Under the pieces are notes generated by a model. That model was not told the origin of the DNA and did not search any database. It saw nothing but the letters and a program-made list of their open reading frames with translations. From CALZKI01 sp045124055 (lineage in GTDB: Bacteria; Bacillota; Clostridia; Lachnospirales; Lachnospiraceae), in contig JBGVKZ010000032.1 in NCBI GenBank assembly GCA_045124055.1, positions 1-51,363 of the forward strand: 51,363 nucleotides of DNA, in the 5' to 3' direction. Positions 1-8,096 of this stretch are shown in pieces (position 1 is the stretch's first letter; the number at the start of each line of letters is the position of its first letter). The translations under genes and the position numbers were made by a program.

Positions 1-45
1 GCACAGGCAGGCAATCAGCTGCAAGTACAGTATAAGGAATTATAA
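1..45 (+). CDS. C-terminal tail of a truncated gene, product unknown
   Basis: The first frame of the window is open from base 1 to a TAA at 43-45 and reads AQAGNQLQVQYKEL. Only 14 residues are visible, so no family can be assigned. It is listed because an open frame running in from the window edge and ending cleanly before a non-coding stretch is what the 3' end of a gene looks like. It could also be chance. Confidence 0.3.
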   Translation, partial: AQAGNQLQVQYKEL

Positions 46-136
46 AGTTTAAAAGCAATACGGCAAATATACGTGCAGGAGTAATTTCTGGCTATATGGA
101 ATTTACTCTTGCCAACTGGAATTTAAAAATGCATTT

Positions 137-158
137 AAGTACCCTGTCATGGGTACTT
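137..158. repeat. 8-bp stem hairpin, AAGTACCC/GGGTACTT
   Basis: An inverted repeat of 8 bp with a 6-base loop. It lies just downstream of the minus-strand promoter at 170-198, so it would sit in the 5' part of that transcript. There is no long T run on either side, so it is not a convincing terminator. Confidence 0.4.
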
Positions 159-169
159 TCCATAAATAT

Positions 170-198
170 ATTATATCGTACATGCGTTCGATTATCAA
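170..198 (-). promoter_or_regulatory. Sigma-A-type promoter with a LexA-like box in its spacer
   Basis: On the minus strand, -35 TTGATA (193-198) and perfect -10 TATAAT (170-175) are separated by 17 bp. The spacer contains CGAACGCATGTACG (177-190), which differs by one base from the Firmicute LexA/DinR pattern CGAAC-N4-GTTCG. A repressor bound there would block the promoter, so SOS control is a reasonable inference. No convincing gene lies downstream on the minus strand inside the window. Confidence 0.55.
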
Positions 199-320
199 GA
201 TATTTTTTACCCTCTGACCGCCAAAATCATTCTGCCGTTTGGCGTCGGACACTCTGTCGGTCAACCAAGAAACATCAACTTTCATATTTAATCCACTTGA
301 TTAGCACGTAGTCGATAGGT

Positions 321-372
321 GACCTAAGGAAAATCAAGCTGGTTTTGCGAACTTGATTCGTGGGGTCGGTGT
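321..372 (+). terminator. Possible structured terminator or small-RNA 3' end
   Basis: Nested inverted repeats, GACC (321-324) with GGTC (364-367) and AATCAAG (332-338) with CTTGATT (352-358), are followed by a T-rich tract from 371. The rest of the 46-436 gap holds no open frame that I would call a gene. Confidence 0.3.
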
Positions 373-436
373 TTTTCTTTTTATTAGATAATAATTATTA
401 TATAATATTACTAAAATAAAAAGGAAGTAATCTGTT

Positions 437-1144
437 ATGGAAAATTTCAAAGGTAAAATAAATATTCTACATCTCATTGATGGGGCAAAACAGGCAAAAG
501 GACTTACTGTGATTATTGATGTATTTCGTGCTTTTTCCCTAGAATGTTATTTATATGATATGCAGGTAAAAGAAATTCGTCCGGTAGGCACTATCGACGA
601 TGCCTTTCGTTTAAAAAATGAGATAGCTAACAGTATTCTCATAGGAGAACGCCACGGGAAAAAATGTGAAGGATTTGACTATGGTAACTCTCCGTCTACC
701 GTAGATAAATCAGATGTCAAAGGAAAAACTATTATTCATACTACAAGTGCTGGAACACAGGGAATTGTGAATGCTAAGTATGCCTCAGAAATTCTTACAG
801 GTAGTCTTGTAAACGCAAAAGCCGTGGCAAAATACATTCGAAAAAAACAACCTGATGAAGTCTCCCTAGTATGTATGGGAAATGGGGGCATTTATCCTGC
901 AAAAGAAGATGAACTTTGTGCCGAATATATAAAAAGTCTATTAGAAGGTGAACCTTTAAAAGATGTTCAGACACGCATTGCCAACCTTCAATATGACGGC
1001 GGAGAACATTTTTTTGATGACACTAGACAAGAAATTTTTCCAAAAGAAGATTTTTGGCTATGTATAAAAAATGATAAATTTCCGTTTGTTATACAAATTA
1101 AAAAAGACAAGATTGGTTTTATCACTCGTAAAATAGACGTTTAA
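437..1144 (+). CDS. 2-phosphosulfolactate phosphatase (ComB) family protein
   Basis: A 235-residue protein with the ComB-family pattern: DVFRAFS near residue 30, GERHG near 71, GFDYGNSP near 80, TTSAGT near 103 and a conserved block GGIYPAKEDELCAEYI near 150. In methanogens ComB hydrolyses 2-phosphosulfolactate to sulfolactate in coenzyme M synthesis. Bacteria outside that pathway carry homologues whose substrate is often unknown, so the family call is firm and the exact reaction is not. It stands alone on the plus strand, preceded by AAGGAAG about 8 bases before the ATG and followed by a strong hairpin, so it is probably monocistronic. No metal-transport or sulfonate genes lie next to it. 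Confidence 0.85.
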   Translation: MENFKGKINILHLIDGAKQAKGLTVIIDVFRAFSLECYLYDMQVKEIRPVGTIDDAFRLKNEIANSILIGERHGKKCEGFDYGNSPSTVDKSDVKGKTIIHTTSAGTQGIVNAKYASEILTGSLVNAKAVAKYIRKKQPDEVSLVCMGNGGIYPAKEDELCAEYIKSLLEGEPLKDVQTRIANLQYDGGEHFFDDTRQEIFPKEDFWLCIKNDKFPFVIQIKKDKIGFITRKIDV

Positions 1145-1146
1145 CA

Positions 1147-1195
1147 GATAGATAAGCATAAGCCGTGCATTTTGCACGGCTTATGCTTATCTATC
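1147..1195. terminator. Long bidirectional terminator hairpin
   Basis: A near-perfect stem of about 22 bp (GATAGATAAGCATAAGCCG and its complement) with an AT loop sits between convergent genes. The last codons and TAA of the minus-strand lipoprotein gene lie inside its right arm. Confidence 0.8.
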
Positions 1196-1975
1196 AATAT
1201 GAATTTCAAAATACTTCACATTTTCTGAATTATTTCCTTCGTATACTTCAAGCAACTCAATAGTATAAGGAACATTTACATCATCAAAATCTACCTCAAC
1301 CTCGATTTCCCTATATCCCTCATCATTTAATTCATTATCTACTAAAACTCTTGCCCTACCATAGTCCGTTGTGCAGGCAAACTGGTATTTTGCATCTTCT
1401 TTATTATTAACATTTGTCGCCATTTCATAGGCTTTTGCGTCTAATTTATCGATACCCCAGGCAAGCAAAATATCTTTCATAGACGATGTGCCATTTTGGG
1501 AAATACGAACGCCATCTAAAACATTTTCACCCGCGTTATTTTTCTCTAATTCAAAACGAACTGCAAAGTCCTCAGTTTCATTATCTGCCTCATATCGTAA
1601 AATGATTTCATCTTCTCTTGTTTCCTCATGAAGAACTTTACCTGTATATTCTTTTCCATTTATATCGGTAAAAGTAATCGAATTTTCATTTTTCACATTT
1701 TCAAAATCACCAAAAGTATCTGTCACATGAGTTTCTGTAAATTCTGTTACCTTTACACCATTAATTGTTACTGCTTCTAGCCAATCTTTTATCTTAATAT
1801 CCACTGAAGCTTCCTGATTATTATCATTAGTTGTTCCTGACTGCACATTAGTATCATTGGTTGTCTGATTTTGTTGATTATTTTGGTTTGTATTCGTATC
1901 GGATTGCTTTTTCTCAGCACAACCGGTAAGACTCAAAGTAAGCACCAGAAGTGCACCTAATAGTAATTTTTTCAT
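1187..1975 (-). CDS. Lipoprotein, function unknown
   Basis: The start is set at the ATG ending at 1975 because GGAAGGAAG lies just upstream and the protein then begins with a clean lipoprotein signal peptide: MKK, a hydrophobic stretch and LTGC with the acylated cysteine at residue 19. An in-frame frame extends further upstream but would bury the signal peptide. Residues 20-55 are a low-complexity N/Q/T linker, followed by about 200 residues of acidic, beta-rich-looking sequence with no domain I recognise. It should be anchored on the outer face of the membrane. It is the last gene of a leftward run (YtvI-like, exporter, Fur, PAP2), with a 137-base gap to PAP2, so it may have its own promoter. 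Confidence 0.75.
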   Translation of the reverse strand: MKKLLLGALLVLTLSLTGCAEKKQSDTNTNQNNQQNQTTNDTNVQSGTTNDNNQEASVDIKIKDWLEAVTINGVKVTEFTETHVTDTFGDFENVKNENSITFTDINGKEYTGKVLHEETREDEIILRYEADNETEDFAVRFELEKNNAGENVLDGVRISQNGTSSMKDILLAWGIDKLDAKAYEMATNVNNKEDAKYQFACTTDYGRARVLVDNELNDEGYREIEVEVDFDDVNVPYTIELLEVYEGNNSENVKYFEIHIDR

Positions 1976-2112
1976 AATTACATCTTCCTTCCTTTTTTGT
2001 ATTGAATTATTATTTGCAAAAACAATAAAATCATACACAAACTTAAAATTTAAGTCCTGAAAGGAATTTACCAATACAACCAAAGTCTTCTATACAGATA
2101 ACAAAATTTTCT

Positions 2113-2661
2113 CTATACTCTTTTTACTCGAATCTTATTAATCTTTTCCACAATCAATTTTGCCAAAAATCCGGTAAACATACCTATCAAAAATCCGCCA
2201 ATTATATCTGTTGGGTAATGTACACCCACATAAAGTCTTGAAATGCCAATTAACGATGCCAATATCATTGCCGGAATTCCGACCTTTTTAGGCATCATAT
2301 AAAATAAAACTGAAGCTACTGCAAAACTACAACCTGTGTGACCCGAAGGAAAAGAATTATCCGAAGGTCTATTTGTTATGTACTGAATGGCTTCATTTAC
2401 AACATAAGGTCTGGTACGACCTACAATTTTTTTAATAGTTAAGTTAATTAAAATTGCTTCAAAAATTAAAGAAAGTGAGGCAGTAACACCAACTTTTCTT
2501 GTTTTCTTAAAAAGTAACAAAAAAATGCATACAATAATCGGTAAAATACCGCTATTTCCTAAAAGTGTAATACCTTGCATTATTGGGTCAAGAAAATCAA
2601 AACGCAAATTTTCCTGAACAAATAAAACTATATTTGACTCCCACTCATTAAATGCTTCCAT
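2113..2661 (-). CDS. PAP2-family membrane phosphatase
   Basis: A 182-residue polytopic membrane protein with all three phosphatase motifs of the PAP2 superfamily: KKIVGRTRP (77-85), PSGHT (105-109, catalytic His in SGH) and the R-H motif SRLYVGVHYP (141-150). Members dephosphorylate lipid phosphates such as undecaprenyl pyrophosphate (BcrC) or phosphatidic acid. Which one applies here cannot be read from sequence. Length and motif spacing resemble small BcrC-like enzymes, so lipid-carrier recycling for cell-wall synthesis is the likeliest role. It follows the Fur-family gene by 13 bases and is probably co-transcribed with it. Confidence 0.88.
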   Translation of the reverse strand: MEAFNEWESNIVLFVQENLRFDFLDPIMQGITLLGNSGILPIIVCIFLLLFKKTRKVGVTASLSLIFEAILINLTIKKIVGRTRPYVVNEAIQYITNRPSDNSFPSGHTGCSFAVASVLFYMMPKKVGIPAMILASLIGISRLYVGVHYPTDIIGGFLIGMFTGFLAKLIVEKINKIRVKRV

Positions 2662-2674
2662 AAAAATCCTTCTC

Positions 2675-3118
2675 CTAACAATTTTCGGTATGATTCATTT
2701 TACACTCTTTACAGTAACCATATAACTCTAATTTATGGCCTGTAACAACAAAATCCCCTTCTTCGCTTTCCATATGGTCATGATTTATATGTTCAAAAGG
2801 ACAATGTTTTAAAGGTACTAATTTATGACAGGAAAGACATACTGCATAATGCTTATGATTTCCTTCACATAATTCATACACCGCTGTATCACTTCCAAGA
2901 AGTATGCTTTTTTCAAGTAATCCTTTTTCCTCAAAAATAGCAAGACTTCTATATACTGTGGAAATCGCAAAATTTGTTGTATCGATGGAAGAATCTTTCA
3001 AGATTTCCTGATATATATCGTGTGCTGATAAAGGCTTTTTTGCCCCCTTTAACACCTCAAAAATGTCTTTTCTCTGTTTCGTCCATTTAATGCCTTCCGG
3101 CAATTTTTCATCTTTCAT
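2675..3118 (-). CDS. Fur-family metal-responsive repressor (Fur/Zur-like)
   Basis: A 147-residue Fur-family protein. The N-terminal winged helix (about 1-85) contains the typical AISTVYRSLAIFEEKGL recognition region. The C-terminal half has the structural zinc cysteines C94-x2-C97 and C136-x2-C139, and His-rich regulatory metal ligands (HKHY, HINHDH). It lies between a heavy-metal exporter (24 bases upstream in the operon) and PAP2, which suggests that it senses the metal the exporter moves. Fur, Zur and Mur cannot be separated by eye; the His-rich loop and the exporter neighbour favour zinc or a similar divalent ion. Confidence 0.85.
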   Translation of the reverse strand: MKDEKLPEGIKWTKQRKDIFEVLKGAKKPLSAHDIYQEILKDSSIDTTNFAISTVYRSLAIFEEKGLLEKSILLGSDTAVYELCEGNHKHYAVCLSCHKLVPLKHCPFEHINHDHMESEEGDFVVTGHKLELYGYCKECKMNHTENC

Positions 3119-3142
3119 TTTCTACCCCATAAATTACAAAAT

Positions 3143-3991
3143 TTAGGAAACAAAAAATCCCAATATAATTCCACTCACTACACCAATAGCATATAATAAT
3201 GCTAAAATTTTCATATTTTCTTTTAAACCTTTATTCACTCTGAATAAAACCAGAATACCGATTCCAGAACCTACCAAAAGTCCACTCATCATTGAACCAA
3301 AGCTAATGACTCCCTCTAAAAATAGCTGGGTAATTACAACACTCGAAGCACAGTTTGGAATCAGACCCACAAGCCCTGCAATCAGTTCGCCAATAATTGG
3401 CTTTGTAAAAAACAAATTAGCAAGAGCTTCTTCTCCCACAAATTCTATTACAAAGTTGAGAGCAAAATTAACAATCAAAATGAATAATGTTACCTGTAAA
3501 GTGTGTGAAATAGAAGATTTCAAAATACTTTTTTCACAATGGCAATGGTCGTGTTCACACATATCATGAATTTTCCATTCTTCTGCCTGACTTTTCTCTT
3601 TAAACTGCATTATAAAATCAATCAAAAAGCCAGCAATCATACCAATAATGACTTTGATACCCACAATCTGCACAATGAGTTTAATGTCAACTGCTTCTGA
3701 TATTAAAATGGGCAACATTTCATCAGAAGTAGATAAGAAAATGGCAATTAAAGTACCTAAAGAAATAATTCTACCCGCATATAATCCTGCTGCCGAAGCA
3801 GAAAAACCACATTGTGGTATGGCACCTAACAAACCGCCGATAAATGGTCCTGCTTTTCCAGATTTGTGAATTGTCCTTTTTACTTTATCGCTCGTTTTAT
3901 GCTCAATATATTCCATCAATAAATATGTCAAAAACAAAAAAGGAATAATTTTAAGAGTATCTAATAAACTGTGTTCAATAATGTGTAACAT
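3143..3991 (-). CDS. Putative heavy-metal exporter, ArsP_2-like
   Basis: A 282-residue polytopic membrane protein with two related halves, each holding a conserved intramembrane motif (IPQCGFSASAAGLY in the first half, IPNCASSVVITQLF in the second), separated by a cytosolic His/Cys loop HDMCEHDHCHCEK. This matches the family described as putative 10-TM heavy-metal or arsenic exporters (ArsP_2). The start at the ATG ending at 3991 is chosen because GGAGG lies 5 bases upstream; the frame could open at 4024, but that ATG lacks a ribosome binding site. It is followed by the Fur-family regulator and preceded 54 bases away by the YtvI-like gene. Confidence 0.72.
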   Translation of the reverse strand: MLHIIEHSLLDTLKIIPFLFLTYLLMEYIEHKTSDKVKRTIHKSGKAGPFIGGLLGAIPQCGFSASAAGLYAGRIISLGTLIAIFLSTSDEMLPILISEAVDIKLIVQIVGIKVIIGMIAGFLIDFIMQFKEKSQAEEWKIHDMCEHDHCHCEKSILKSSISHTLQVTLFILIVNFALNFVIEFVGEEALANLFFTKPIIGELIAGLVGLIPNCASSVVITQLFLEGVISFGSMMSGLLVGSGIGILVLFRVNKGLKENMKILALLYAIGVVSGIILGFFVS

Positions 3992-4002
3992 AATCTCCTC
4001 CG

Positions 4003-4026
4003 TGCAACTGCAACTCATTTGCAACT
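4003..4026. repeat. Three TGCAACT motifs before the exporter gene
   Basis: TGCAACT occurs at 4003-4009, 4009-4015 and 4020-4026, and TGCAA-N5-TTGCA forms a perfect inverted repeat at 4009-4023. It sits between the YtvI-like gene and the exporter start, just upstream of its ribosome binding site. It could be an operator or a small RNA structure controlling the exporter; nothing proves function. Confidence 0.3.
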
Positions 4027-4045
4027 AGGAGAAAGTGTAACATAG

Positions 4046-5032
4046 CTACTCTGCCTTTGCAAGCAATACTTTTCTAAGTTCATAAATAATCACAACACTT
4101 AATGGTCCTTTGATAATTCCGCCAACACCAAATAGTTGCATTCCAATGAATACTGAAGCAAATAAGACGATTGGATAAATACCCACTTTTTTTCCGATTA
4201 GTTTTGGCTCTAAAAGCTCTCTGATAAGAGCACAAACTCCATACAACAAAAGACATACAAAGGCCTGCCAAATTTGTCCTTTTATAAAAAGCCAAATTGT
4301 AAGCGGCACCAAAACTATTCCTGTTCCAATAAACGGTAGTGCATCTAAAAATCCTGCCAAAAGTCCGAAAAGCCAGCCATTGGGAACTTTTAAAATGCTC
4401 AACGAAACACCGATTAATACAGATAGTATGAAAAAAATAAGTACTTGCGTTTTTAAAAATGCTTTTATATATAAAATGACGCCCGTAACCACTTTAATAA
4501 TCGCATTGTCACTTTTTTCTTCCACCATTTTTTTCATATCTGGAAAGTCCTTACAAATCAATAAAAGGGAAACAAAAAAAATCACTACATAAGTCACAAA
4601 TGATACGCAGGATTTCACGGAACTAATTGCTCCAGATTGTATTTTACTAACCACATCTTCACCCACATATTCGCAGCAAGTATCCTTTAAGTCGTTATAT
4701 TTCTTTGCACACTCAGTCAAAAACTGGGACTCAAACAAATTTTCATTTTCACATAAAAAAGTAAAATTATGAAAACAGTTAGTAAGTGGCACATACAAAC
4801 TACAAATTAGTATAAAAACGATAAGGAAGATAAATAATGCTATAAACCAGGTTTCTTTTATCTTCGTTTTTTTTGTCAATTTATTTAAAAAAGGATAGAC
4901 CTTCCATATAATCAAAAATGCCAGTAAAAAAGGCAACGTTATCGTAAAGAAAAAACGCATAAAAAAATATACTGCTAACACACTTATTAGCAGTATCAAT
5001 GTATTTTTTTGTTTGCTACTAAGTTTCTCCAT
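4046..5032 (-). CDS. AI-2E/YtvI-like integral membrane protein
   Basis: A 328-residue membrane protein of the AI-2E transporter/PerM superfamily, with about eight hydrophobic segments, the family block GLLAGFLDALPFIGTG near 220 and the C-terminal block LLEPKLIGKKVGIYPI near 275. Among Clostridia the closest well-known relative is YtvI, a sporulation integral membrane protein. The exact transported solute is unknown, and the old AI-2 exporter label should not be taken literally. It is the first gene of the leftward run that continues with the metal exporter and Fur-family regulator. Confidence 0.75.
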   Translation of the reverse strand: MEKLSSKQKNTLILLISVLAVYFFMRFFFTITLPFLLAFLIIWKVYPFLNKLTKKTKIKETWFIALFIFLIVFILICSLYVPLTNCFHNFTFLCENENLFESQFLTECAKKYNDLKDTCCEYVGEDVVSKIQSGAISSVKSCVSFVTYVVIFFVSLLLICKDFPDMKKMVEEKSDNAIIKVVTGVILYIKAFLKTQVLIFFILSVLIGVSLSILKVPNGWLFGLLAGFLDALPFIGTGIVLVPLTIWLFIKGQIWQAFVCLLLYGVCALIRELLEPKLIGKKVGIYPIVLFASVFIGMQLFGVGGIIKGPLSVVIIYELRKVLLAKAE

Positions 5033-5102
5033 ACATAAAAGCCTCCTTTTTTTCGTCTGCTTTAGTAGTATGAGAAAATTTCACAATTCTATGTTGTTGT
5101 AA

Positions 5103-5813
5103 TTATGACAATTCTGGTAAAAACTGTTCAAAAATTTTGCCTTCCGGTCTTATTTGAAATTCCATTTTCTTTTTGGTCGTTGGATGTATAATTTCCAATT
5201 TATAAGCACATAATGCAACATTTTTTACATTCAAAATATTGCTTAATGCGTTGGAAATTTCATTGCCGTACTTTTTATCCCCAAGAAGTGCCAGGTTGGC
5301 ATTTGCCATTTGTACTCTGATTTGATGATGCCTGCCTGTTAATAAATGGATATCCAAAAGAGCGTAGGCTTTATCCTCCTTCTGTTCCTGTTTTAGAAGG
5401 GTATATTCTAGCTTGGACTCTTTTCCCTTATCCTTTGTCGTTATAGATGAGGTGTTAGTTTTATTATCTTTCACTAAATAGTCTGTTAATGTGTCCTTTT
5501 CATTTTTCGGTATACCAGAGACCACTGCATAGTAGCATTTATTCATAATACCAGTAGTCAGCTGTTTACTAAGTGTGCCTGCTGCAGCCTGATTTTTGGC
5601 AAAAACAATTATGCCCTCTACCGGTTGGTCTAATCTATGTACCACGCCTAAATAAACTTCTTTTCCCTGCTTTTCTTTATTTGATTTTATCAAGTAATTT
5701 TTTAGTTCATTAACTAAATCTGTGGCTCCGATTTTTCCGGTCTGAACAGGAATCCCCGCTATTTTATGACATACAATAATATCTTTATCCTCGTAAATAA
5801 TTTTATAATTCAT
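5103..5813 (-). CDS. RluA-family RNA pseudouridine synthase
   Basis: A 236-residue catalytic domain of the RluA family without an N-terminal S4 domain. The active-site motif reads VVHRLDQPVEGIIVFAK (about 55-75), with the catalytic Asp in HRLD, and the second conserved block GRHHQIRVQMA is near 165. The usual HRLDxxTSG is HRLDQPVEG here, as in several single-domain members. It converts uridine to pseudouridine in rRNA or tRNA; the target base cannot be inferred. It is monocistronic, and its promoter lies in a sequence shared with two accessory genes (5904-5931). Confidence 0.88.
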   Translation of the reverse strand: MNYKIIYEDKDIIVCHKIAGIPVQTGKIGATDLVNELKNYLIKSNKEKQGKEVYLGVVHRLDQPVEGIIVFAKNQAAAGTLSKQLTTGIMNKCYYAVVSGIPKNEKDTLTDYLVKDNKTNTSSITTKDKGKESKLEYTLLKQEQKEDKAYALLDIHLLTGRHHQIRVQMANANLALLGDKKYGNEISNALSNILNVKNVALCAYKLEIIHPTTKKKMEFQIRPEGKIFEQFLPELS

Positions 5814-5903
5814 AATTTATCGCTTTCTTGTGTGGGACTTGTATATATGAAGATTTTTATACAGTTTCCTTTATTTCAATATAACTTTCCATTTTTTACA
5901 CCA

Positions 5904-5931
5904 ATTATATCAAATATCTTCATTTTTACAA
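5904..5931 (-). promoter_or_regulatory. Recurring promoter module, copy 1
   Basis: On the minus strand, -35 TTGTAA (5926-5931), a 16-bp spacer and perfect -10 TATAAT (5904-5909). The same sequence with one to three changes occurs at 9890-9917 and 12486-12513, each time upstream of an unrelated gene. Here it drives the RluA-family gene. Confidence 0.65.
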
Positions 5932-5944
5932 TCAACTTTATCCA

Positions 5945-5973
5945 CTATTACCATTTGGCTGATATAAAAATTA
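5945..5973. repeat. Fragment of the 340-bp repeat
   Basis: Bases here read TATTACCATTTGGCTGATAT and onward, matching the inner part of the 340-bp repeats (11712-11739 and 13290-13318) with few changes. The fragment abuts the recurring promoter and overlaps the stop codon of the XRE gene, so it looks like debris of a decayed copy. Confidence 0.55.
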
Positions 5974-6360
5974 CGCCTTCTTCCTAATAAAAACCCAAAG
6001 TTCTATACCCAACATAAACAATGTTGCAATAAGAAAGCCAATCATAAAAATTCTATGTACAATTACAAAATAAGCAATATATACAATAATGGCAACCAAA
6101 TAGAAAATCACTAATAAATGCCATTTTTTAGCCTTCGAGTCCGCCTTTATTTTTTGCTCAACGTTCTCACTTCCTTTGATAAGTTCATCTACGGTAATAT
6201 CATATAATTCACTGATAGCAATAAGATTTGTTATATCTGGAATTCCTTTATCCGTTTCCCACCTTGCGATTGCAGAGCGTGTAACATTTAACTTTTCTGC
6301 AACCTGCTCCTGCGTTAATCCCGATTTGCTTCTTAATTGTTTTAATTTTTCTGATAACAT
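5971..6360 (-). CDS. XRE-type transcriptional regulator with membrane tail
   Basis: A 129-residue protein. Residues 5-60 are a classic XRE helix-turn-helix (LTQEQVAEKLNVTRSAIARW), followed by a linker and two hydrophobic segments (about 84-103 and 106-124) ending in RKKA. GGAGG lies 6 bases before the ATG. Such membrane-tethered XRE proteins are common in Firmicutes and are thought to respond to envelope signals, but no ligand or target can be named. It lies at the left edge of the accessory island, and its 3' end overlaps a fragment of the 340-bp repeat. Confidence 0.8.
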   Translation of the reverse strand: MLSEKLKQLRSKSGLTQEQVAEKLNVTRSAIARWETDKGIPDITNLIAISELYDITVDELIKGSENVEQKIKADSKAKKWHLLVIFYLVAIIVYIAYFVIVHRIFMIGFLIATLFMLGIELWVFIRKKA

Positions 6361-6431
6361 AATATTCCTCCATATTTCGTTGAATTGATTTTTACGGTCA
6401 AATTTTACATCTTCAATTACACTTAAATCAA

Positions 6432-6467
6432 GTTATGGAGCAAAACATCAATGTTATGCTCCGTAAC
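6432..6467. repeat. 11-bp stem hairpin upstream of the XRE gene
   Basis: GTTATGGAGCA (6432-6442) pairs with TGCTCCGTAAC (6457-6467) with a single mismatch. It lies between the terminator of the CPBP gene and the XRE gene, followed on + by an AT-rich tract. It may be an operator or a terminator remnant. Confidence 0.4.
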
Positions 6468-6493
6468 ATCTTTATTTTTAAAGGATTATAATA

Positions 6494-6584
6494 CTTTTCC
6501 TAAACTTCTATATTTTTTTGTGAATATATTGGGGGATTTTTGGCAAAGAAAAAGATACTACACATTAAGCATAGTATCTTTTAT
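6494..6584. repeat. Internally deleted copy of the 340-bp repeat
   Basis: Both ends match the 340-bp repeats (CTTTTCCTAAACT with the T-rich tract, then GGCAAAGAAAAAGATACTAC and the terminator), but the central 130 bases or so are missing. It carries the terminator of the neighbouring CPBP gene. Confidence 0.6.
6551..6581 (-). terminator. Terminator AAAGATACTA/TAGTATCTTT
   Basis: A perfect 10-bp stem with an 11-base loop, followed on the minus strand by TTTCTTTG. It lies 10 bases after the stop of the CPBP gene and is identical in its stems to the terminator at 11816-11846. Confidence 0.7.
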
Positions 6585-6590
6585 TTTCAA

Positions 6591-7262
6591 TCATAATATA
6601 TTTCTCAACACGATACCTGTAAACATACACAGGTTCCAAATAAAATGTATAAGCATTGATAACACAATATTGTTGGTTTTTCTATAATAGTATCCACAAC
6701 TATATCCAAGCATACCATAAACTAATCCATAGAAGATTAGACCATAAATATTTAATTGCATTTTAAACAAATGTAAAAAAACAAATATTATAGCCGTAAC
6801 TATATTAATCACAGTATCATTTTTTATAACCTTTTCTAAAAACAATCCAATGGCACATCTATTTACAAGTTCTTCGACTATGGGTGCAAATATTAATGCT
6901 GAAAACAACATTGCTGGCATACTATCTGTTGATTGAGAATTTAAAACAGATATGGTGCTGTCTATTTTCACAAATAGCAAGTTCAATAAACTTGATACCA
7001 AAATAATCACTATCACTATACTTATGGCATCATTAAAATACTCTTTCTTAAATTTTTTAATTCCATATACTATATGTTTTTTCATTACCATAATCCAAAC
7101 AAATAGTATGGCTAAATATATTATTTTCTTCGATATGTAGTTAGACATCAATGAAAATAAACCCAGATAACCAATAAAGAAAAATAGAAGTAGAATAAAT
7201 ATTACCCATTCATATGATTTAACTTTTATCTTCTTTCTCAACCATCTCACCACTAATTTCAA
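6591..7262 (-). CDS. CPBP-family intramembrane metalloprotease
   Basis: A 223-residue polytopic membrane protein with the CPBP (CAAX protease/bacteriocin-processing) motifs: EELVNR near 139-144, FLHLF near 170 and a terminal IHFIWN near 211. These supply the glutamate pair and the histidines that bind the catalytic zinc in this family. Bacterial members often give self-immunity to bacteriocins or process peptides; the substrate here is unknown. The apparent start is a TTG at 7260-7262 with only a weak upstream AAGGGA, so the true start may differ by some residues. A decayed 340-bp repeat with a terminator follows it closely. Confidence 0.72.
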   Translation of the reverse strand: MKLVVRWLRKKIKVKSYEWVIFILLLFFFIGYLGLFSLMSNYISKKIIYLAILFVWIMVMKKHIVYGIKKFKKEYFNDAISIVIVIILVSSLLNLLFVKIDSTISVLNSQSTDSMPAMLFSALIFAPIVEELVNRCAIGLFLEKVIKNDTVINIVTAIIFVFLHLFKMQLNIYGLIFYGLVYGMLGYSCGYYYRKTNNIVLSMLIHFIWNLCMFTGIVLRNIL

Positions 7263-7306
7263 AATTTCTCGTGTTCCCTTACCAGGCTTTCATAAGTGCT
7301 ATGTAA

Positions 7307-7639
7307 TCACTTATACTTTGCTCCTTCTAGTACAGATAGATTAATCAATTTTTGTTTTGTTTTCTTGCCTTTTATAAACGTAACCAAAACCCACTTATCA
7401 TCTACATCAATAATTTCACAAGCAGTATTAAGTAAGTCTATATCCATATTGTCATCGTCAAATTTAAGAATCATCTGCTTTCCAATGTTCTTAGCTAATA
7501 TATTCTTCACTTTATCACTATTTCCCTTTAAAATATTTTCATTTTTTAATTGCTTCTTCAAACTATGGATTTCACCAGAAAGAGAGGTACACCATAAAAA
7601 TAAAGCGAAAAGAGCAATTCTTAAAATTGTTTCATTCAT
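7307..7639 (-). CDS. Small membrane-anchored protein sharing a domain with its XRE neighbour
   Basis: A 110-residue protein with an N-terminal hydrophobic segment (about 5-20), a short charged helix and then a C-terminal region (about 48-110) that aligns with the C-terminal region of the XRE protein encoded just upstream. The shared pattern is GK, then DIDxxN, CEI, a hydrophobic stretch, K-K and LIxIS/LINLS. It starts 4 bases after the XRE stop with GGAGG overlapping that stop, so the pair is translationally close and surely co-transcribed. The family is not known to me. A membrane partner that competes for or recruits the regulator is an inference from the shared domain. Confidence 0.7.
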   Translation of the reverse strand: MNETILRIALFALFLWCTSLSGEIHSLKKQLKNENILKGNSDKVKNILAKNIGKQMILKFDDDNMDIDLLNTACEIIDVDDKWVLVTFIKGKKTKQKLINLSVLEGAKYK

Positions 7640-7643
7640 TTTC

Positions 7644-8096
7644 CTAATCCTCCACTAATTCCAAGGACGCTATTTTCGATATATCAATCAAATTAACCTC
7701 TGTCTCTTTATTCTTTACATAACTTACCTTCATATAATCTTCTTCAAACTCAAGAATTTCACAAACCTCATTAAAATAATCTATATCTATGTCTCCATCT
7801 AATAAATCTATTTTTACTTTTTTACCCACTAAACCTTTAAGTAGTCGTGTTTGCATAAAAGACTTTTCTTTACTAACAGTATCACAATCCTTTTTTGCCA
7901 CATTTTCTTTCAACAGATAGTCACAACTTACACCTAAAATATCCGATAAACGCAAAATCTTTTCCACCTCGGGATATGCCTGATTCTGCTCCCAACGGGA
8001 AATTGACTGTCTTGTTACACCCAAAAGTTCAGCAAGCTGCTCTTGCGTCAAATTTTTCGCTCTCCTTGCTTCCACAATCTTTTCTCCGATGCTCAT
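7644..8096 (-). CDS. XRE-type regulator with a C-terminal domain repeated in the next gene
   Basis: A 150-residue protein with an N-terminal XRE helix-turn-helix (about 8-62; LTQEQLAELLGVTRQSISRW), a linker and a C-terminal domain (about 88-150) that contains GKKVKIDLLDGDIDIDYFN and CEILEF. That domain is the same as in the 110-residue protein that follows. It is the first gene of a two-gene operon. Upstream lie a strong hairpin (8287-8309) and seven spaced CTTTTGTAC motifs (8314-8435), the most likely operators. No inducer or target can be named. Confidence 0.8.
   Translation of the reverse strand: MSIGEKIVEARRAKNLTQEQLAELLGVTRQSISRWEQNQAYPEVEKILRLSDILGVSCDYLLKENVAKKDCDTVSKEKSFMQTRLLKGLVGKKVKIDLLDGDIDIDYFNEVCEILEFEEDYMKVSYVKNKETEVNLIDISKIASLELVED

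Noticed and set aside
103..285. 60-codon minus-strand frame at the left end
   Set aside because: It contains the promoter and LexA-like box in its middle and lacks a ribosome binding site, so coding is unlikely.
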